The notes: generated by a model from the letters alone, not told the origin. A stretch of DNA of 64,000 bases from Sulfuriferula nivalis (GCF_009937995.1 NZ_AP021881.1:2914001-2978000); one strand, 5' to 3'. Numbered from the stretch's first letter, positions 45,593 to 54,184 are shown. Made by a program: numbers and translations.

Positions 45593-47092
45593 ATGAACAC
45601 AAAAGACAGCAATGATGTCCAGTTAACTGCCCGCAAAGGCGAGCGGCGGCATAAAAAAAATGCTGCCACCGACCATGAACTAGCTGTACAAAGTCGTGAT
45701 AAGTTAATCACGGCACGGGAAGATTTGACGCAACTGCGAGAAGATGCGGTACATGTACGTGAAGTTGATATACATGAGGCCGAAACGAAACAGGTCGCTA
45801 CTGATAATCACATACTGCTTTTGCAGCAAGTGAACGAACGTTTGGTCATTTCCACCATAGAAGCGCAGAAACTGGCTGAAAAATTACAAGTAACGCAAAT
45901 CCATTTGGAAAACGCCAAACTGGCGGCAGAACAAGCCAACCTCGCTAAATCCGAATTCCTCTCCAGCATGAGCCATGAACTGCGCACCCCACTCAATGCG
46001 GTGCTGGGTTTTGCCCAACTACTGGAAGCCGGCACTCCGCCACCAACAGCCACCCAGGCTAGCAGGCTACAACAAATCATCAAAGCGGGCTGGTATCTGC
46101 TCGATCTGATTAATGAAATTCTTGATCTCGCTACGATCGAATCTGGCAAACTTTTATTATCACTGGAACCGGTTTCGCTGGATGAAATTCTGCATGAGAG
46201 CAAGACCATGATAGAACCGCTGGCGCAACATCACGGCATACAAATTAAGTTCGCACCCTGTCACCCCAACTGGTTTGTCAATGCTGACTACACGCGCCTG
46301 AAACAGGTGCTGATCAACCTGCTTTCCAATGCAGTTAAATACAACTGTGAACACGGAACGGTAGAAGTAGGTTGTAACGCAAGCTCGCCTGAACATTTTC
46401 GCATCAGTATCAAAGACAGCGGAGCGGGCCTATCTGCCGAGAAAATGGCACAACTGTTTCAGCCGTTTAATCGCCTCGGTCAGGAGACTGGCAATGAAGA
46501 AGGGACAGGAATTGGACTGGTAGTGTCCAAACGACTGGCCGAACTGATGCAAGGTAGCATCGGTGTAGAAAGCGTGGTCGGCGTGGGCAGCGAATTCTGG
46601 ATCGAACTAACCCGCAACGTTGCTCCACAGCTTGCTGCCAAAACTGACATACCCATGGCAGCTGAGTCGCCACAATTGAATAACGTTCAATCACGCACGC
46701 TGCTTTATGTGGAAGATAATCAGGCAAACCTGATGCTGGTCGAACAAATAGTTGCACGCCACCCGCATCTCAACATGCTCAGCGCAAGCGATGGCTACCT
46801 CGGCATCACACTTGCACGTGAACACCTGCCAGATGTCATCCTGATGGACATCAATTTACCCGGTATGAATGGCTATGAAGCACTGGCTATCCTGCGCTCA
46901 GATCCAGCTACCAAGCACATTCCAGTGATCGCTATCAGCGCCAATGCCATGCGCCATGATATCGACAAGGGCAGCAATGCCGGATTCTTTTACTACCTCA
47001 CCAAACCCATCAAAATCGATGAACTAATGGCGGTACTGAATAATGCACTAGCACTTGCTGAGTGCGAGTCTATTAACCCAAAACCTGATTAA
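45593..47092 (+). CDS. Hybrid histidine kinase with C-terminal receiver
   Basis: This 499-residue cytoplasmic protein has an N-terminal charged coiled coil (about residues 25-115) and no PAS or membrane segment. Then come HisKA (FLSSMSHELRTPLNAVLGFAQLLE), HATPase (INLLSNAVKYN, GTGIGLVVSKRLAELM) and a C-terminal receiver (LLYVEDNQ, phospho-acceptor in DVILMDINLPGMNG, YLTKPIKI). With the KaiC-like protein upstream it resembles known KaiC-kinase signalling pairs. The coiled coil probably takes its input from the ATPase (inference). Confidence 0.92.
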   Translation: MNTKDSNDVQLTARKGERRHKKNAATDHELAVQSRDKLITAREDLTQLREDAVHVREVDIHEAETKQVATDNHILLLQQVNERLVISTIEAQKLAEKLQVTQIHLENAKLAAEQANLAKSEFLSSMSHELRTPLNAVLGFAQLLEAGTPPPTATQASRLQQIIKAGWYLLDLINEILDLATIESGKLLLSLEPVSLDEILHESKTMIEPLAQHHGIQIKFAPCHPNWFVNADYTRLKQVLINLLSNAVKYNCEHGTVEVGCNASSPEHFRISIKDSGAGLSAEKMAQLFQPFNRLGQETGNEEGTGIGLVVSKRLAELMQGSIGVESVVGVGSEFWIELTRNVAPQLAAKTDIPMAAESPQLNNVQSRTLLYVEDNQANLMLVEQIVARHPHLNMLSASDGYLGITLAREHLPDVILMDINLPGMNGYEALAILRSDPATKHIPVIAISANAMRHDIDKGSNAGFFYYLTKPIKIDELMAVLNNALALAECESINPKPD

Positions 47093-47093
47093 G

Positions 47094-47573
47094 TCAGCCA
47101 CTGCTACCCAGATCAAGATACATACGCGACAGCTCCGTTTTAACCCTGCTTGAATTACGTGCGAACTCCCCAGTAGTGAGCGATTCACGCGCCTCATCAT
47201 CTCGCCCCGACTGAACCAGCGTAATCACTTTAGCGGCTGCTTGGTGAAAATCCGCATGCGCAGCACGTAGCCGGTGATACTCCTCGCTTTCACTCAACAT
47301 GATCGCCACTTCACCGTGTATCCACTTGCCCGGCTCACATTGATCATCACGGCACACATGCAATGGATCCAGCGCATCACGCCCGTTCTGACTGGCAAGC
47401 AAATCATCCAGTCGTTTTTTCCATGCCATATGCGCATTAATAGCTGCATTCACATCCAGCCCCAAGTCGAGACTGGCAATGCTGCCAACCTGTTGTTCTG
47501 ACTGTTTACGATGGCGTGGTTTAACCTCATTATATTCAGCTGATTGAAATAAACGTGTAAACCAGGAAGCCAT
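47094..47573 (-). CDS. CZB-domain (zinc-sensing) protein
   Basis: The ATG at 47573 (MASWFTRLF, preceded by AAAGGGG) is chosen over an upstream start; 159 residues. The C-terminal half matches the chemoreceptor zinc-binding domain: His48 (AHMAWKKRL), Cys79 (RDDQCEPGKWIHGE), His106 and His110 (AAHADFHQAA). CZB domains usually sit on chemoreceptors or diguanylate cyclases; here the domain is free-standing. It is convergent with the hybrid kinase gene. It could report zinc or oxidant status to another protein; no partner is seen. Confidence 0.8.
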   Translation of the reverse strand: MASWFTRLFQSAEYNEVKPRHRKQSEQQVGSIASLDLGLDVNAAINAHMAWKKRLDDLLASQNGRDALDPLHVCRDDQCEPGKWIHGEVAIMLSESEEYHRLRAAHADFHQAAAKVITLVQSGRDDEARESLTTGEFARNSSRVKTELSRMYLDLGSSG

Positions 47574-47760
47574 GTTGCCCCTTTCAAAAAACAAGCAAAA
47601 ACACTTGGATTTTATAAGAGTGCAAGTTCTATGCCATGCATGAAACACAAGGCATGCAAGCTATTCAAGCCTAATTTGTCAGTAAGCGTCCAGCCCATCC
47701 ACCTGTCATTGCCCGCCAAACTCATGCAATCTAGCTGCTTTTTTATGAAAGGCACGCTAG

Positions 47761-48066
47761 ATGGCTACTCGACACACGCCTGATTTTTGGCAAACGCACC
47801 TTACCGCTTGGCAACAAACCAAACTGACCGTCACAGCTTATTGCACCCAGCACGGCTTATGTGCCAAGACCTTTTATCGCTGGCGCAGCCAGCTGACAAC
47901 AGCGCCCAATCTCACGCGCCAGCCACCGCTAACCCTCATCCCCGTCAGTGTTCAACCTGCGCCTGTCACGGGCACGCTCCAGCTCCACAGCCCCACTGGC
48001 TGGCGGGTAGAGCTTCCCATTGCTAGCACGCCCTGGCTAATTGACTTGTTGCGGCAACTGCCATGA
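47761..48066 (+). CDS. tnpA: IS66 TnpA (copy 2)
   Basis: Same 101-residue product as in copy 1, with the helix-turn-helix-like N-terminus, coupled by ATGA to tnpB. Confidence 0.9.
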   Translation: MATRHTPDFWQTHLTAWQQTKLTVTAYCTQHGLCAKTFYRWRSQLTTAPNLTRQPPLTLIPVSVQPAPVTGTLQLHSPTGWRVELPIASTPWLIDLLRQLP

Positions 48067-48422
48067 TATCTGCCCATCCCATCAGCCCCATCGCCACCCA
48101 GGTCTGGCTAGTCATCGAACCCGTGGACATGCGCATCGGCATAGATGGCCTTTCCCAGCGCATCCAGCACCGCCTGGGTCGCAGTCCCTGCGACGGCGCC
48201 GCCTACGCCTTCCGTAATCGTCGCCAAACGCGGGTCAAGCTCCTGGTCTGGGATGGCACAGGGGTCTGGTTGTGCCAACGCCGACTGCATCGTGGTCACT
48301 TCACCTGGCCAGACATCGCTGCCATCACCCATCCTTTAACCCCCACACAGTGGGACTGGCTGATCACAGGTATCGACTGGCAAAGACTCAGTGCCCCAGC
48401 CCCTGCCCACTGGCAGGTGTAG
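48063..48422 (+). CDS. tnpB: IS66 TnpB (copy 2)
   Basis: Same 119-residue Orf2-like accessory protein as in copy 1. Confidence 0.92.
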   Translation: MISAHPISPIATQVWLVIEPVDMRIGIDGLSQRIQHRLGRSPCDGAAYAFRNRRQTRVKLLVWDGTGVWLCQRRLHRGHFTWPDIAAITHPLTPTQWDWLITGIDWQRLSAPAPAHWQV

Positions 48423-48502
48423 CCACTCATGATTCAGTAAAAACATGCCTGAAACCCGCATTATTGCTGGTTTCAGGCGGGGTGAAATGGTATAATTCAA
48501 GC

Positions 48503-50131
48503 ATGGATTCAGCCCAACAACTTGCCCAATTTATCCCCGATCCCGCCTTGGCGGCGTATGTGGATAAGCTGTTGGCGCAGGTTAAACAGGATGCTGAACT
48601 CATTCAACAAAACACAGTATTACTCCAGCAAAACACCGCACAAATCCTCACGCTGACTAAGCAAATCCAGCACGCCGAACTCAAGAACCAGGCTTTGGTA
48701 CTGGAACTTGCCTATTACCGCCGCATCCGCTTCGCCAACAAGAGCGAGCAGCTCTCGCCTGAGCAGCGTGCGTTGTTTGATGAGTGCTGGGCAGCCGACA
48801 TCACGGCCATTGAAGCCCAAATCGGGCAGCCAGATACACCTAATACCGAAGATGCGACAACCGCTATCCCCAAGCCTGCGCGTCCACGCGCAGGTCGTCA
48901 GCCACTGCCTGACCATCTGCCCCGCATCATTCATCGCCATGAGCCTGCATCTTGCCAGTGCGGTGCGTGTGGTGGTGCGTTAATCAAAATCGGTGAAGAC
49001 ATCAGCGAACAACTGGATGTCGAACCTGCCCAGTTCACCGTGCATCAACACATCCGTCCACAGTATGCTTGTCGCCACTGCGAAACCGTTGCTGCCGCCC
49101 CCATTCCAGCTGCCGTCATCGACGGCGGCGTGGCGACATCAGGTTTGCTGGCGTGGGTGATGATCAGTAAATTCGTTGATCATTTACCGCTCTACCGTAT
49201 AGAACACATTGCCCAGCGCAGCCAGGTGACCCTGGCGCGTTCCACCTTGGCGGAGTGGGTCGGACGTGTGGGGGTAGCGTTGCAACCGTTGGTCGACAGG
49301 CTCACTGAATTACTGCTGGCACGCAGTGTATTGCATGCGGATGAAACGCCAGTGCCACAATTAGACCCCGGGGCGGGCAAAACCAAGAAAGCTTATCTGT
49401 GGGCTTACCGCACGGGTGATTTGGCATCCCCTTCATCCGCACCGCCTATCGTGGTGTTTGACTATCAGCCAGGGCGACAGGGATTGCATGCGCGGCACTT
49501 TCTGGCAGGTTGGCAAGGACACTTGATGGTTGACGATTACGCTGGTTATAAAGCGTTATTTACCCAAGGCATCACTGAGCTGGCATGCTTCGCACATGCA
49601 CGTCGGAAGTTCTTTGATTTGCATGCGGCCAACCAAAGTCCAATTGCAGCGGCTGCGCTGCAGCGTATCGCGGCACTCTATGCCATTGAGCAGGCTGCGG
49701 ACAAGCTGGATGCGGCAGGTCGTTTGCAGTTGCGCCAGACTCAGGCAAAACCGTTATTGGGCGAACTGCATGACTGGTTAATCCAGACTCGCGTCAAAGT
49801 GGCCGATGGCAGCGGCACAGCCCGCGCGTTGGATTACAGCATCAAGCGTTGGCCAGCACTGATACGCTATGCGGACAGCGGCATCTTGCCTATTGATAAC
49901 AACCCAGTCGAAAATGCGATACGACCCATTGCCATCGGCAAAAAGAATTGGCTGTTCGCAGGCTCAGAACGTGCAGGCAAACGCGCTGCAGCGATTCAGA
50001 GTTTGTTGGCTACCGCCAAGCTCAATGGCTTGGAACCCTATGCATGGCTCAAAGATACGTTGGAAAAATTACCGGTCTGGCCTAATAGCCAGATTGATGA
50101 ATTGCTGCCGTTTAAAAATGAACTACCATAA
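48503..50131 (+). CDS. tnpC: IS66 TnpC transposase (copy 2)
   Basis: Same 542-residue DDE transposase as in copy 1, starting at MDSAQQLAQFI directly after TATAATTCAAGC. All three catalytic segments are intact, so the element should still be active. Confidence 0.93.
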   Translation: MDSAQQLAQFIPDPALAAYVDKLLAQVKQDAELIQQNTVLLQQNTAQILTLTKQIQHAELKNQALVLELAYYRRIRFANKSEQLSPEQRALFDECWAADITAIEAQIGQPDTPNTEDATTAIPKPARPRAGRQPLPDHLPRIIHRHEPASCQCGACGGALIKIGEDISEQLDVEPAQFTVHQHIRPQYACRHCETVAAAPIPAAVIDGGVATSGLLAWVMISKFVDHLPLYRIEHIAQRSQVTLARSTLAEWVGRVGVALQPLVDRLTELLLARSVLHADETPVPQLDPGAGKTKKAYLWAYRTGDLASPSSAPPIVVFDYQPGRQGLHARHFLAGWQGHLMVDDYAGYKALFTQGITELACFAHARRKFFDLHAANQSPIAAAALQRIAALYAIEQAADKLDAAGRLQLRQTQAKPLLGELHDWLIQTRVKVADGSGTARALDYSIKRWPALIRYADSGILPIDNNPVENAIRPIAIGKKNWLFAGSERAGKRAAAIQSLLATAKLNGLEPYAWLKDTLEKLPVWPNSQIDELLPFKNELP

Positions 50132-50287
50132 GTAGTGAAGGGATTGGAGTGGCTGGGCTGGACGCTTACATTTGTCATGACAAATCACTGGCTCATGACA
50201 ACAACGTCATGACATATTGGCAGCACCAAAATTGCTGTTACCCCAGCATTAACTGTGTAAGTACTGCATCCGTCACCCGAGTCCAGC

Positions 50288-50923
50288 TCACCACTTCAAC
50301 AATATTTTCCCCAGCCACACACCCAGCAATGCCACGCCTATCATAGGCAGGTAATGCCATTCGATCACATGGATAATGGAGTTGGTTTGCTCTGACAGTC
50401 TGAGGGTGATTGCACCTATGCTAAAAGCCGAGAGCATGGTCACTACCCCTGCAAAACGGCGGTGGGTGCTGGCGAGCTGGCGCATGCTGTAGAACATCCA
50501 TGCCGCTGGCAGCAGTGCCAGCACTGCAATTGTCAGCGAACACTGGTAGCTGTGGACTGGCGGTGGCGCGGGTGGGTTATCTGCTTGCCAGGCCAACGCG
50601 ATGACGCCGATAAAGATGATGAACATGAATATGGGTGCCAGCGTCCAGCGGCTACGCTGATAAATATCAGGGTATGCCAGCAAACTGGCACTCAGGGCAG
50701 TAGTGACAACTATGGCGACCAGCAAGCCCATTTCGGCAATAAACATGGTGCTATGCAGTCTCTCCACCACATCTGCACGCACGCCGAGTACCAGCAGGGA
50801 GATAACGATATACACTACCGCTATCCCCATCCATTTCAGCCACAACATCAATGGACTGGGCGCAGGTTGTACGCTATCGGCGTCTGCCACCAGGCTGGCT
50901 ATCTGTTTTTCCATTGCATCCAT
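50288..50923 (-). CDS. nrsF: NrsF-type anti-sigma factor (DUF1109)
   Basis: This 211-residue protein has about 30 cytoplasmic N-terminal residues and then six hydrophobic helices (about 30-48, 60-82, 92-112, 127-147, 158-178, 188-206). It has the size and layout of the NrsF/DUF1109 family of membrane anti-sigma factors. Its ATG directly follows the TAA of the ECF sigma gene. In Azospira suillum, NrsF holds SigF until reactive chlorine releases it. Here the msrA-yedZ-yedY-mrpX set is divergent from the pair, matching that regulon. Confidence 0.85.
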   Translation of the reverse strand: MDAMEKQIASLVADADSVQPAPSPLMLWLKWMGIAVVYIVISLLVLGVRADVVERLHSTMFIAEMGLLVAIVVTTALSASLLAYPDIYQRSRWTLAPIFMFIIFIGVIALAWQADNPPAPPPVHSYQCSLTIAVLALLPAAWMFYSMRQLASTHRRFAGVVTMLSAFSIGAITLRLSEQTNSIIHVIEWHYLPMIGVALLGVWLGKILLKW

Positions 50924-51463
50924 TTATTTACTCAGCTTCTCTCTTAAAATTTTATAGGCGCGAAAAGCCGCTACCTTGACCGCAGATTCTTTCATACCTA
51001 TCTTGGCGGCAACCTCTTTGGCGGTATAACCTTCCTCATGCATCAATGACAATATCGCTGCCTGTTTTTCTGGCAGCTGATTCACCTCTCCACTAATTGA
51101 TTCGTAACTGAAGTCGGAATTAGTTACATCTGCGGGCAAAGTATTTTCCAGCTCGCCCAATTCGGTCGCTGTTCTGAGCTGATCTGCATAATAAGTGCGC
51201 AAATAATCCTGCAGACGAAAATGCGCAATTGCGAACACCCAAGGTTTGTAGGGGCGCATACCATCGTAGGTATGGCGCGCTTTATGGATGGAAACGAGGA
51301 TTTCCTGCAGCAAGTCATCGACATCGCTGGCAGCACTCAGGCGTTTGCTCAAATAAGGGCGAAGGAATTGCGCGGTATCTCGCAGCAGATCAGCATAGGC
51401 GCGTTTATCTCCTGTCAGCGCCTGCTGCATCAGCATTTCCAGCGATACGCTAGTTTTGGCCAC
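50924..51463 (-). CDS. sigF: ECF sigma factor (SigF type)
   Basis: A GTG start at 51463, with CAGGAG upstream, gives 179 residues; the open frame extends further without a ribosome site. Sigma region 2 (SDVDDLLQEILVSIHKARHTYDGMRPYKPWVFAIAHFRLQDYLR) and region 4 (EGYTAKEVAAKIGMKESAVKVAAFRAYKILRE) are clear. It is followed at once by the membrane anti-sigma gene. It probably activates the msrA operon from the promoter at 51707-51733. Confidence 0.9.
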   Translation of the reverse strand: MAKTSVSLEMLMQQALTGDKRAYADLLRDTAQFLRPYLSKRLSAASDVDDLLQEILVSIHKARHTYDGMRPYKPWVFAIAHFRLQDYLRTYYADQLRTATELGELENTLPADVTNSDFSYESISGEVNQLPEKQAAILSLMHEEGYTAKEVAAKIGMKESAVKVAAFRAYKILREKLSK

Positions 51464-51540
51464 ACTCACTCCTGAAAGATTAAGTCGCCATGTCCGCCAT
51501 CTGCACCATGCAGTCAACTTTGTGGTTTATATCACATATA

Positions 51541-51680
51541 GAGACCTTTGCACGATTACTGCGCTTGTTCATACGTCGTTGGAAATCAGCTCAAAATGCT
51601 CATGTACTACTTGTACACTCCGCTTTTTCGCTGATTTCCGCCTCATCTGAACTGCGCTCGCTACATCGTGCAAAGGCCTC
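51541..51680. repeat. 140-bp MITE-like palindromic element
   Basis: The ends GAGACCTTTGCACGAT (51541-51556) and ATCGTGCAAAGGCCTC (51665-51680) are inverted repeats matching at 15 of 16 positions. ATATA flanks both sides as a likely target duplication. Inside is a second inverted pair GGAAATCAGC/GCTGATTTCC. No coding frame is present. It lies between the sigma factor gene and msrA and resembles a non-autonomous derivative of a transposon with GAGNCCTTTGC termini. Confidence 0.75.
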
Positions 51681-51706
51681 ATATATAAAATTATTTTTGA
51701 CGCCGT

Positions 51707-51733
51707 GTAACCTTTTTTCTGCCCAGCGCGAAT
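51707..51733 (+). promoter_or_regulatory. Candidate ECF (SigF) promoter of the msrA operon
   Basis: GTAACC (51707-51712), a 16-bp spacer and CGAAT (51729-51733) have the form of an ECF -35/-10 pair, about 40 bp upstream of the msrA start. It lies on the msrA side of the MITE-like element, so the insertion has not removed it. The SigF consensus was not available to me for comparison. Confidence 0.45.
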
Positions 51734-51773
51734 CAACCAGTAAGCTCGATTGAGTTACAAAGAGGAGATCAAC

Positions 51774-52442
51774 ATGGAACTGCTAAATCATTTACTGCCC
51801 AGGTTAAGCGCACTGGCAATTACCGCCGTACTGGCTACTGGATCGGCGCTGGCTGACGGCCAGTTGCGCAGCTTGCCTGACCCGATTCAGGATACCGTCA
51901 GTACAGGCAATCAACAAACTGCAGTTTTTGCAGGTGGCTGTTTCTGGGGTGTTGATGCTGTATTCAAACATGTCAAAGGCGTAGTCAGCTCAACCGCTGG
52001 ATATGCTGGTGGTAAAGCCGATACCGCTGGTTACTATCAGGTAAGCACCGGCACCACTGGTCATGCTGAATCAGTCCGGGTGGTGTTTGATCCCAAACAG
52101 ATTTCATACGGACAACTGCTGAAAGTATATTTCGCAGTCGCACACAACCCTACCGAGCTGAATTATCAAGGTCCAGATCACGGCACCCAGTATCGCTCGG
52201 CTATATTTGTTACGGATAACAACCAGCGTGAAGTGGCTATGGCGTATATCAAACAGTTGCAAACTCAGCATCTGTACTCAGCACCTATCGTGACGCAGGT
52301 TGTGCCCTTACCCGCCTTTTATCCTGCCGAAGACTACCATCAGGACTATCTGGCGCTACATCCGGATCAGCTGTATATCGTCGCCAACGATATGCCCAAA
52401 CTGGCGCACTTACAAGAACAATTCCCGAGGTTATATAAATGA
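51774..52442 (+). CDS. msrA: Periplasmic peptide-methionine (S)-S-oxide reductase
   Basis: The ATG at 51774 follows AGAGGAGATC, giving 222 residues. A signal peptide (LSALAITAVLATGSALADG) precedes the MsrA domain with catalytic Cys in AGGCFWGVDAVF (about residue 56), GYAGG, YYQVSTGTTGHAESVRVVFDP and AEDYHQDYL. It reduces methionine-S-sulfoxide; export is unusual for MsrA and fits repair of periplasmic Met residues, in particular those of the Met-rich peptide at the end of the operon. It overlaps the next gene by 4 bp. Confidence 0.93.
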   Translation: MELLNHLLPRLSALAITAVLATGSALADGQLRSLPDPIQDTVSTGNQQTAVFAGGCFWGVDAVFKHVKGVVSSTAGYAGGKADTAGYYQVSTGTTGHAESVRVVFDPKQISYGQLLKVYFAVAHNPTELNYQGPDHGTQYRSAIFVTDNNQREVAMAYIKQLQTQHLYSAPIVTQVVPLPAFYPAEDYHQDYLALHPDQLYIVANDMPKLAHLQEQFPRLYK

Positions 52443-53032
52443 ACGGGGCGCAAATCATCCATCCATGGTGGCTCAGGGCTACCCACTGGATCAACGCATT
52501 AGCCGTGGTAGCAATGGTTATGAGCGGCTGGAAAATCTATAACGCATCGCCGATTTTTCATTTTAATTTTCCCGAGGAAATAACGCTGGGCGGATGGCTG
52601 GGTGGCGCGCTGCTGTGGCACTTTTTTGCGATGTGGATACTGATGGCTAACGGGCTGATCTACCTGAGTCTGAATCTGGCGACTAAGCGATTCAAACGCA
52701 AATTTTTCCCGATTTCGCCCCGCGCCCTGTTGCTGGATATGCTGGCCGCCATCAAAGGCAAGCTTGCACATACCGACTTGAGCCACTACAACCAGCCGCA
52801 AAAGCTGGCCTATCTCTTCATCATCATCGACATCATAGTGCTGGTGATGTCAGGGCTGGCGATATGGAAATCAGTGCAACTGCCATTGCTGCGCGAACTG
52901 ATGGGTGGTTATGACAACGCACGCATTGTTCACTTTGTAGCGATGTCGGCATTAGTCGCGGTAGTCGCCGTGCATCTGCTCATGGTTGCATTAGTGCCGC
53001 GCACCTTGCTGCTGATGATACGTGGACGTTAA
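52439..53032 (+). CDS. yedZ1: Membrane b-type cytochrome (YedZ1-like)
   Basis: This 197-residue protein has four hydrophobic helices with His ligands in IHPWWLRATHWINALAV, LLWHFFAMWILM, and VHFVAMSALVAVVAVHLLM. This is the cytochrome b561/hydrogenase-cytochrome-b fold. It probably passes quinol electrons to the molybdoenzyme encoded 10 bp downstream, playing the MsrQ/YedZ part although it is not an MsrQ homologue by length and His pattern. Its ATG overlaps the msrA stop. Confidence 0.85.
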   Translation: MNGAQIIHPWWLRATHWINALAVVAMVMSGWKIYNASPIFHFNFPEEITLGGWLGGALLWHFFAMWILMANGLIYLSLNLATKRFKRKFFPISPRALLLDMLAAIKGKLAHTDLSHYNQPQKLAYLFIIIDIIVLVMSGLAIWKSVQLPLLRELMGGYDNARIVHFVAMSALVAVVAVHLLMVALVPRTLLLMIRGR

Positions 53033-53042
53033 GGAAAACATC

Positions 53043-53816
53043 ATGTTCAAACCGAAAAAAATACAAACCCTGGACGAGCAAGCTATCGTTAAAGCCGCCC
53101 TGCAAGCCATGCCGCAGCCATCACGCCGCCTGTTTTTACAGCGTGGATTATCCTTAGGTGGCTTGTCATTGCTAACTGGCTGTACGCTGGATAATGAAGA
53201 TTCGGTAGAGCGCGCGTTGATGCGTGTATCCACCTTCAACGACAAGGTGCAAGCCTGGTTATTCAACCCCAACAAACTGGCACCGACTTACCCTGAATCC
53301 ATGATTACCCGCCCGTTTCCGTTCAATGCCTTTTATGGCATCGAAGATGTCCCCAAAATCAATGGTGACAGCTTCCAGCTTGAAGTCGGCGGACTGGTTG
53401 CCAATAAGCGGCCATGGACGCTGGCACAGCTGCATGCGCTCCCTCAGGTCAGCCAGGTCACCCGCCACATCTGCGTCGAAGGCTGGAGCGCGATAGGTAA
53501 ATGGGGCGGCGTGCCTTTTGCTACCTTTCTTCAGCATATAGGCGCGGATCTCACGGCGAAATATGTGGGTTTCAAATGCGCTGATGATTATTACACCAGC
53601 ATCGACATGCCCACCGCGCTACAGGCGCAGACGCAATTATCGTTAACCTACGACGGGCAGATACTGCCCCCTGAATATGGCTATCCGATGAAACTGCGGA
53701 TACCCACCAAGCTGGGGTACAAAAACCCCAAGCATATCCAAGCTATTTATGTAACCAACGTCAACCCCGGCGGCTATTGGGAAGATCAAGGTTACAACTG
53801 GTTCGGCGGCAGTTGA
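53043..53816 (+). CDS. yedY1: Sulfite-oxidase-family molybdoenzyme (YedY1-like)
   Basis: The ATG at 53043 gives 257 residues. The twin-arginine signal SRRLFLQRGLSLGGLSL ends in LTGC, so it may be a Tat-exported lipoprotein. The sulfite-oxidase-type Mo-cofactor domain follows, with the Mo-ligating Cys in TRHICVEGWSAIGKWGGVP and the later GYPMKLRIPTKLGYKNPKHI. This is the YedY/MsrP class, which reduces methionine sulfoxide in the periplasm. It lies between the cytochrome and the Met-rich peptide gene, as in the chlorine-stress regulon of Azospira. Confidence 0.9.
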   Translation: MFKPKKIQTLDEQAIVKAALQAMPQPSRRLFLQRGLSLGGLSLLTGCTLDNEDSVERALMRVSTFNDKVQAWLFNPNKLAPTYPESMITRPFPFNAFYGIEDVPKINGDSFQLEVGGLVANKRPWTLAQLHALPQVSQVTRHICVEGWSAIGKWGGVPFATFLQHIGADLTAKYVGFKCADDYYTSIDMPTALQAQTQLSLTYDGQILPPEYGYPMKLRIPTKLGYKNPKHIQAIYVTNVNPGGYWEDQGYNWFGGS

Positions 53817-53876
53817 ATGTTCAACCGCCCTGATGTTATGGCAATCTTGCCTTTTTTAAATATGGAGAAAATCGAA

Positions 53877-54128
53877 ATGCGTAAATTATTAGCTACTATC
53901 ATTACTACTGGTCTTTTATTGGCAGGCACACAGGCTTTTGCCGATGACATGATGAAAAACGACAGCATGGCGAAACCAGCCATGGCTAAAGATGAAATGA
54001 AAAAAGATGTGATGGCGCATGATGGTATGAAGAAAGACGCCATGGCTCATGACAGCATGAAAAAAGACAGCATGGCACATGACGGTATGAAAAAAGATAC
54101 GATGGGCAAAGATACAATGGCCAAGTAA
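53877..54128 (+). CDS. mrpX: Methionine-rich periplasmic peptide (MrpX type)
   Basis: The start at 53877 follows ATGGAGAAAATCGAA, giving 83 residues. The signal peptide ends at about Ala22 (TQAFA-DD). The mature 61 residues contain 13 Met in near-perfect repeats of the form MKKDxMAHDxM, with little else than Lys, Asp, Ala and His. In Azospira such a peptide scavenges hypochlorite by Met oxidation and is recycled by a methionine sulfoxide reductase. The operon here supplies both MsrA and a YedY-type reductase. Confidence 0.85.
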   Translation: MRKLLATIITTGLLLAGTQAFADDMMKNDSMAKPAMAKDEMKKDVMAHDGMKKDAMAHDSMKKDSMAHDGMKKDTMGKDTMAK

Positions 54129-54150
54129 TAAACAAAGCGACGCAAGGAAC

Positions 54151-54184
54151 TGTGCGATCATCGTGAGCAGGCGATGATCGCACA
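54151..54184 (+). terminator. Hairpin after mrpX
   Basis: A perfect 13-bp inverted repeat, TGTGCGATCATCG (54151-54163) and CGATGATCGCACA (54172-54184), with an 8-nt loop lies 23 bp after the mrpX stop. No U tract follows. Confidence 0.55.

Larger units (their letters stand above)
47682..50169 (+). mobile_element. IS66-family insertion sequence, copy 2
   Basis: This 2488-bp element is the same length as copy 1, with the same terminal repeats and identical encoded proteins. It is flanked by its own 8-bp duplication ATTTGTCA (47674-47681 and 50170-50177). It inserted in the intergenic region upstream of the CZB-domain gene. Different duplications at the two copies indicate two separate insertions, recent judging by their identity. 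Confidence 0.95.

Noticed and set aside
41348-50177. Composite transposon formed by the two IS66 copies
   Set aside because: Each copy has its own, different 8-bp duplication, so they inserted separately; no common outer duplication exists.
53940-54125. Short tandem DNA repeats as a non-coding array
   Set aside because: They encode the in-frame Met-rich repeats of the MrpX-type peptide behind a signal sequence.
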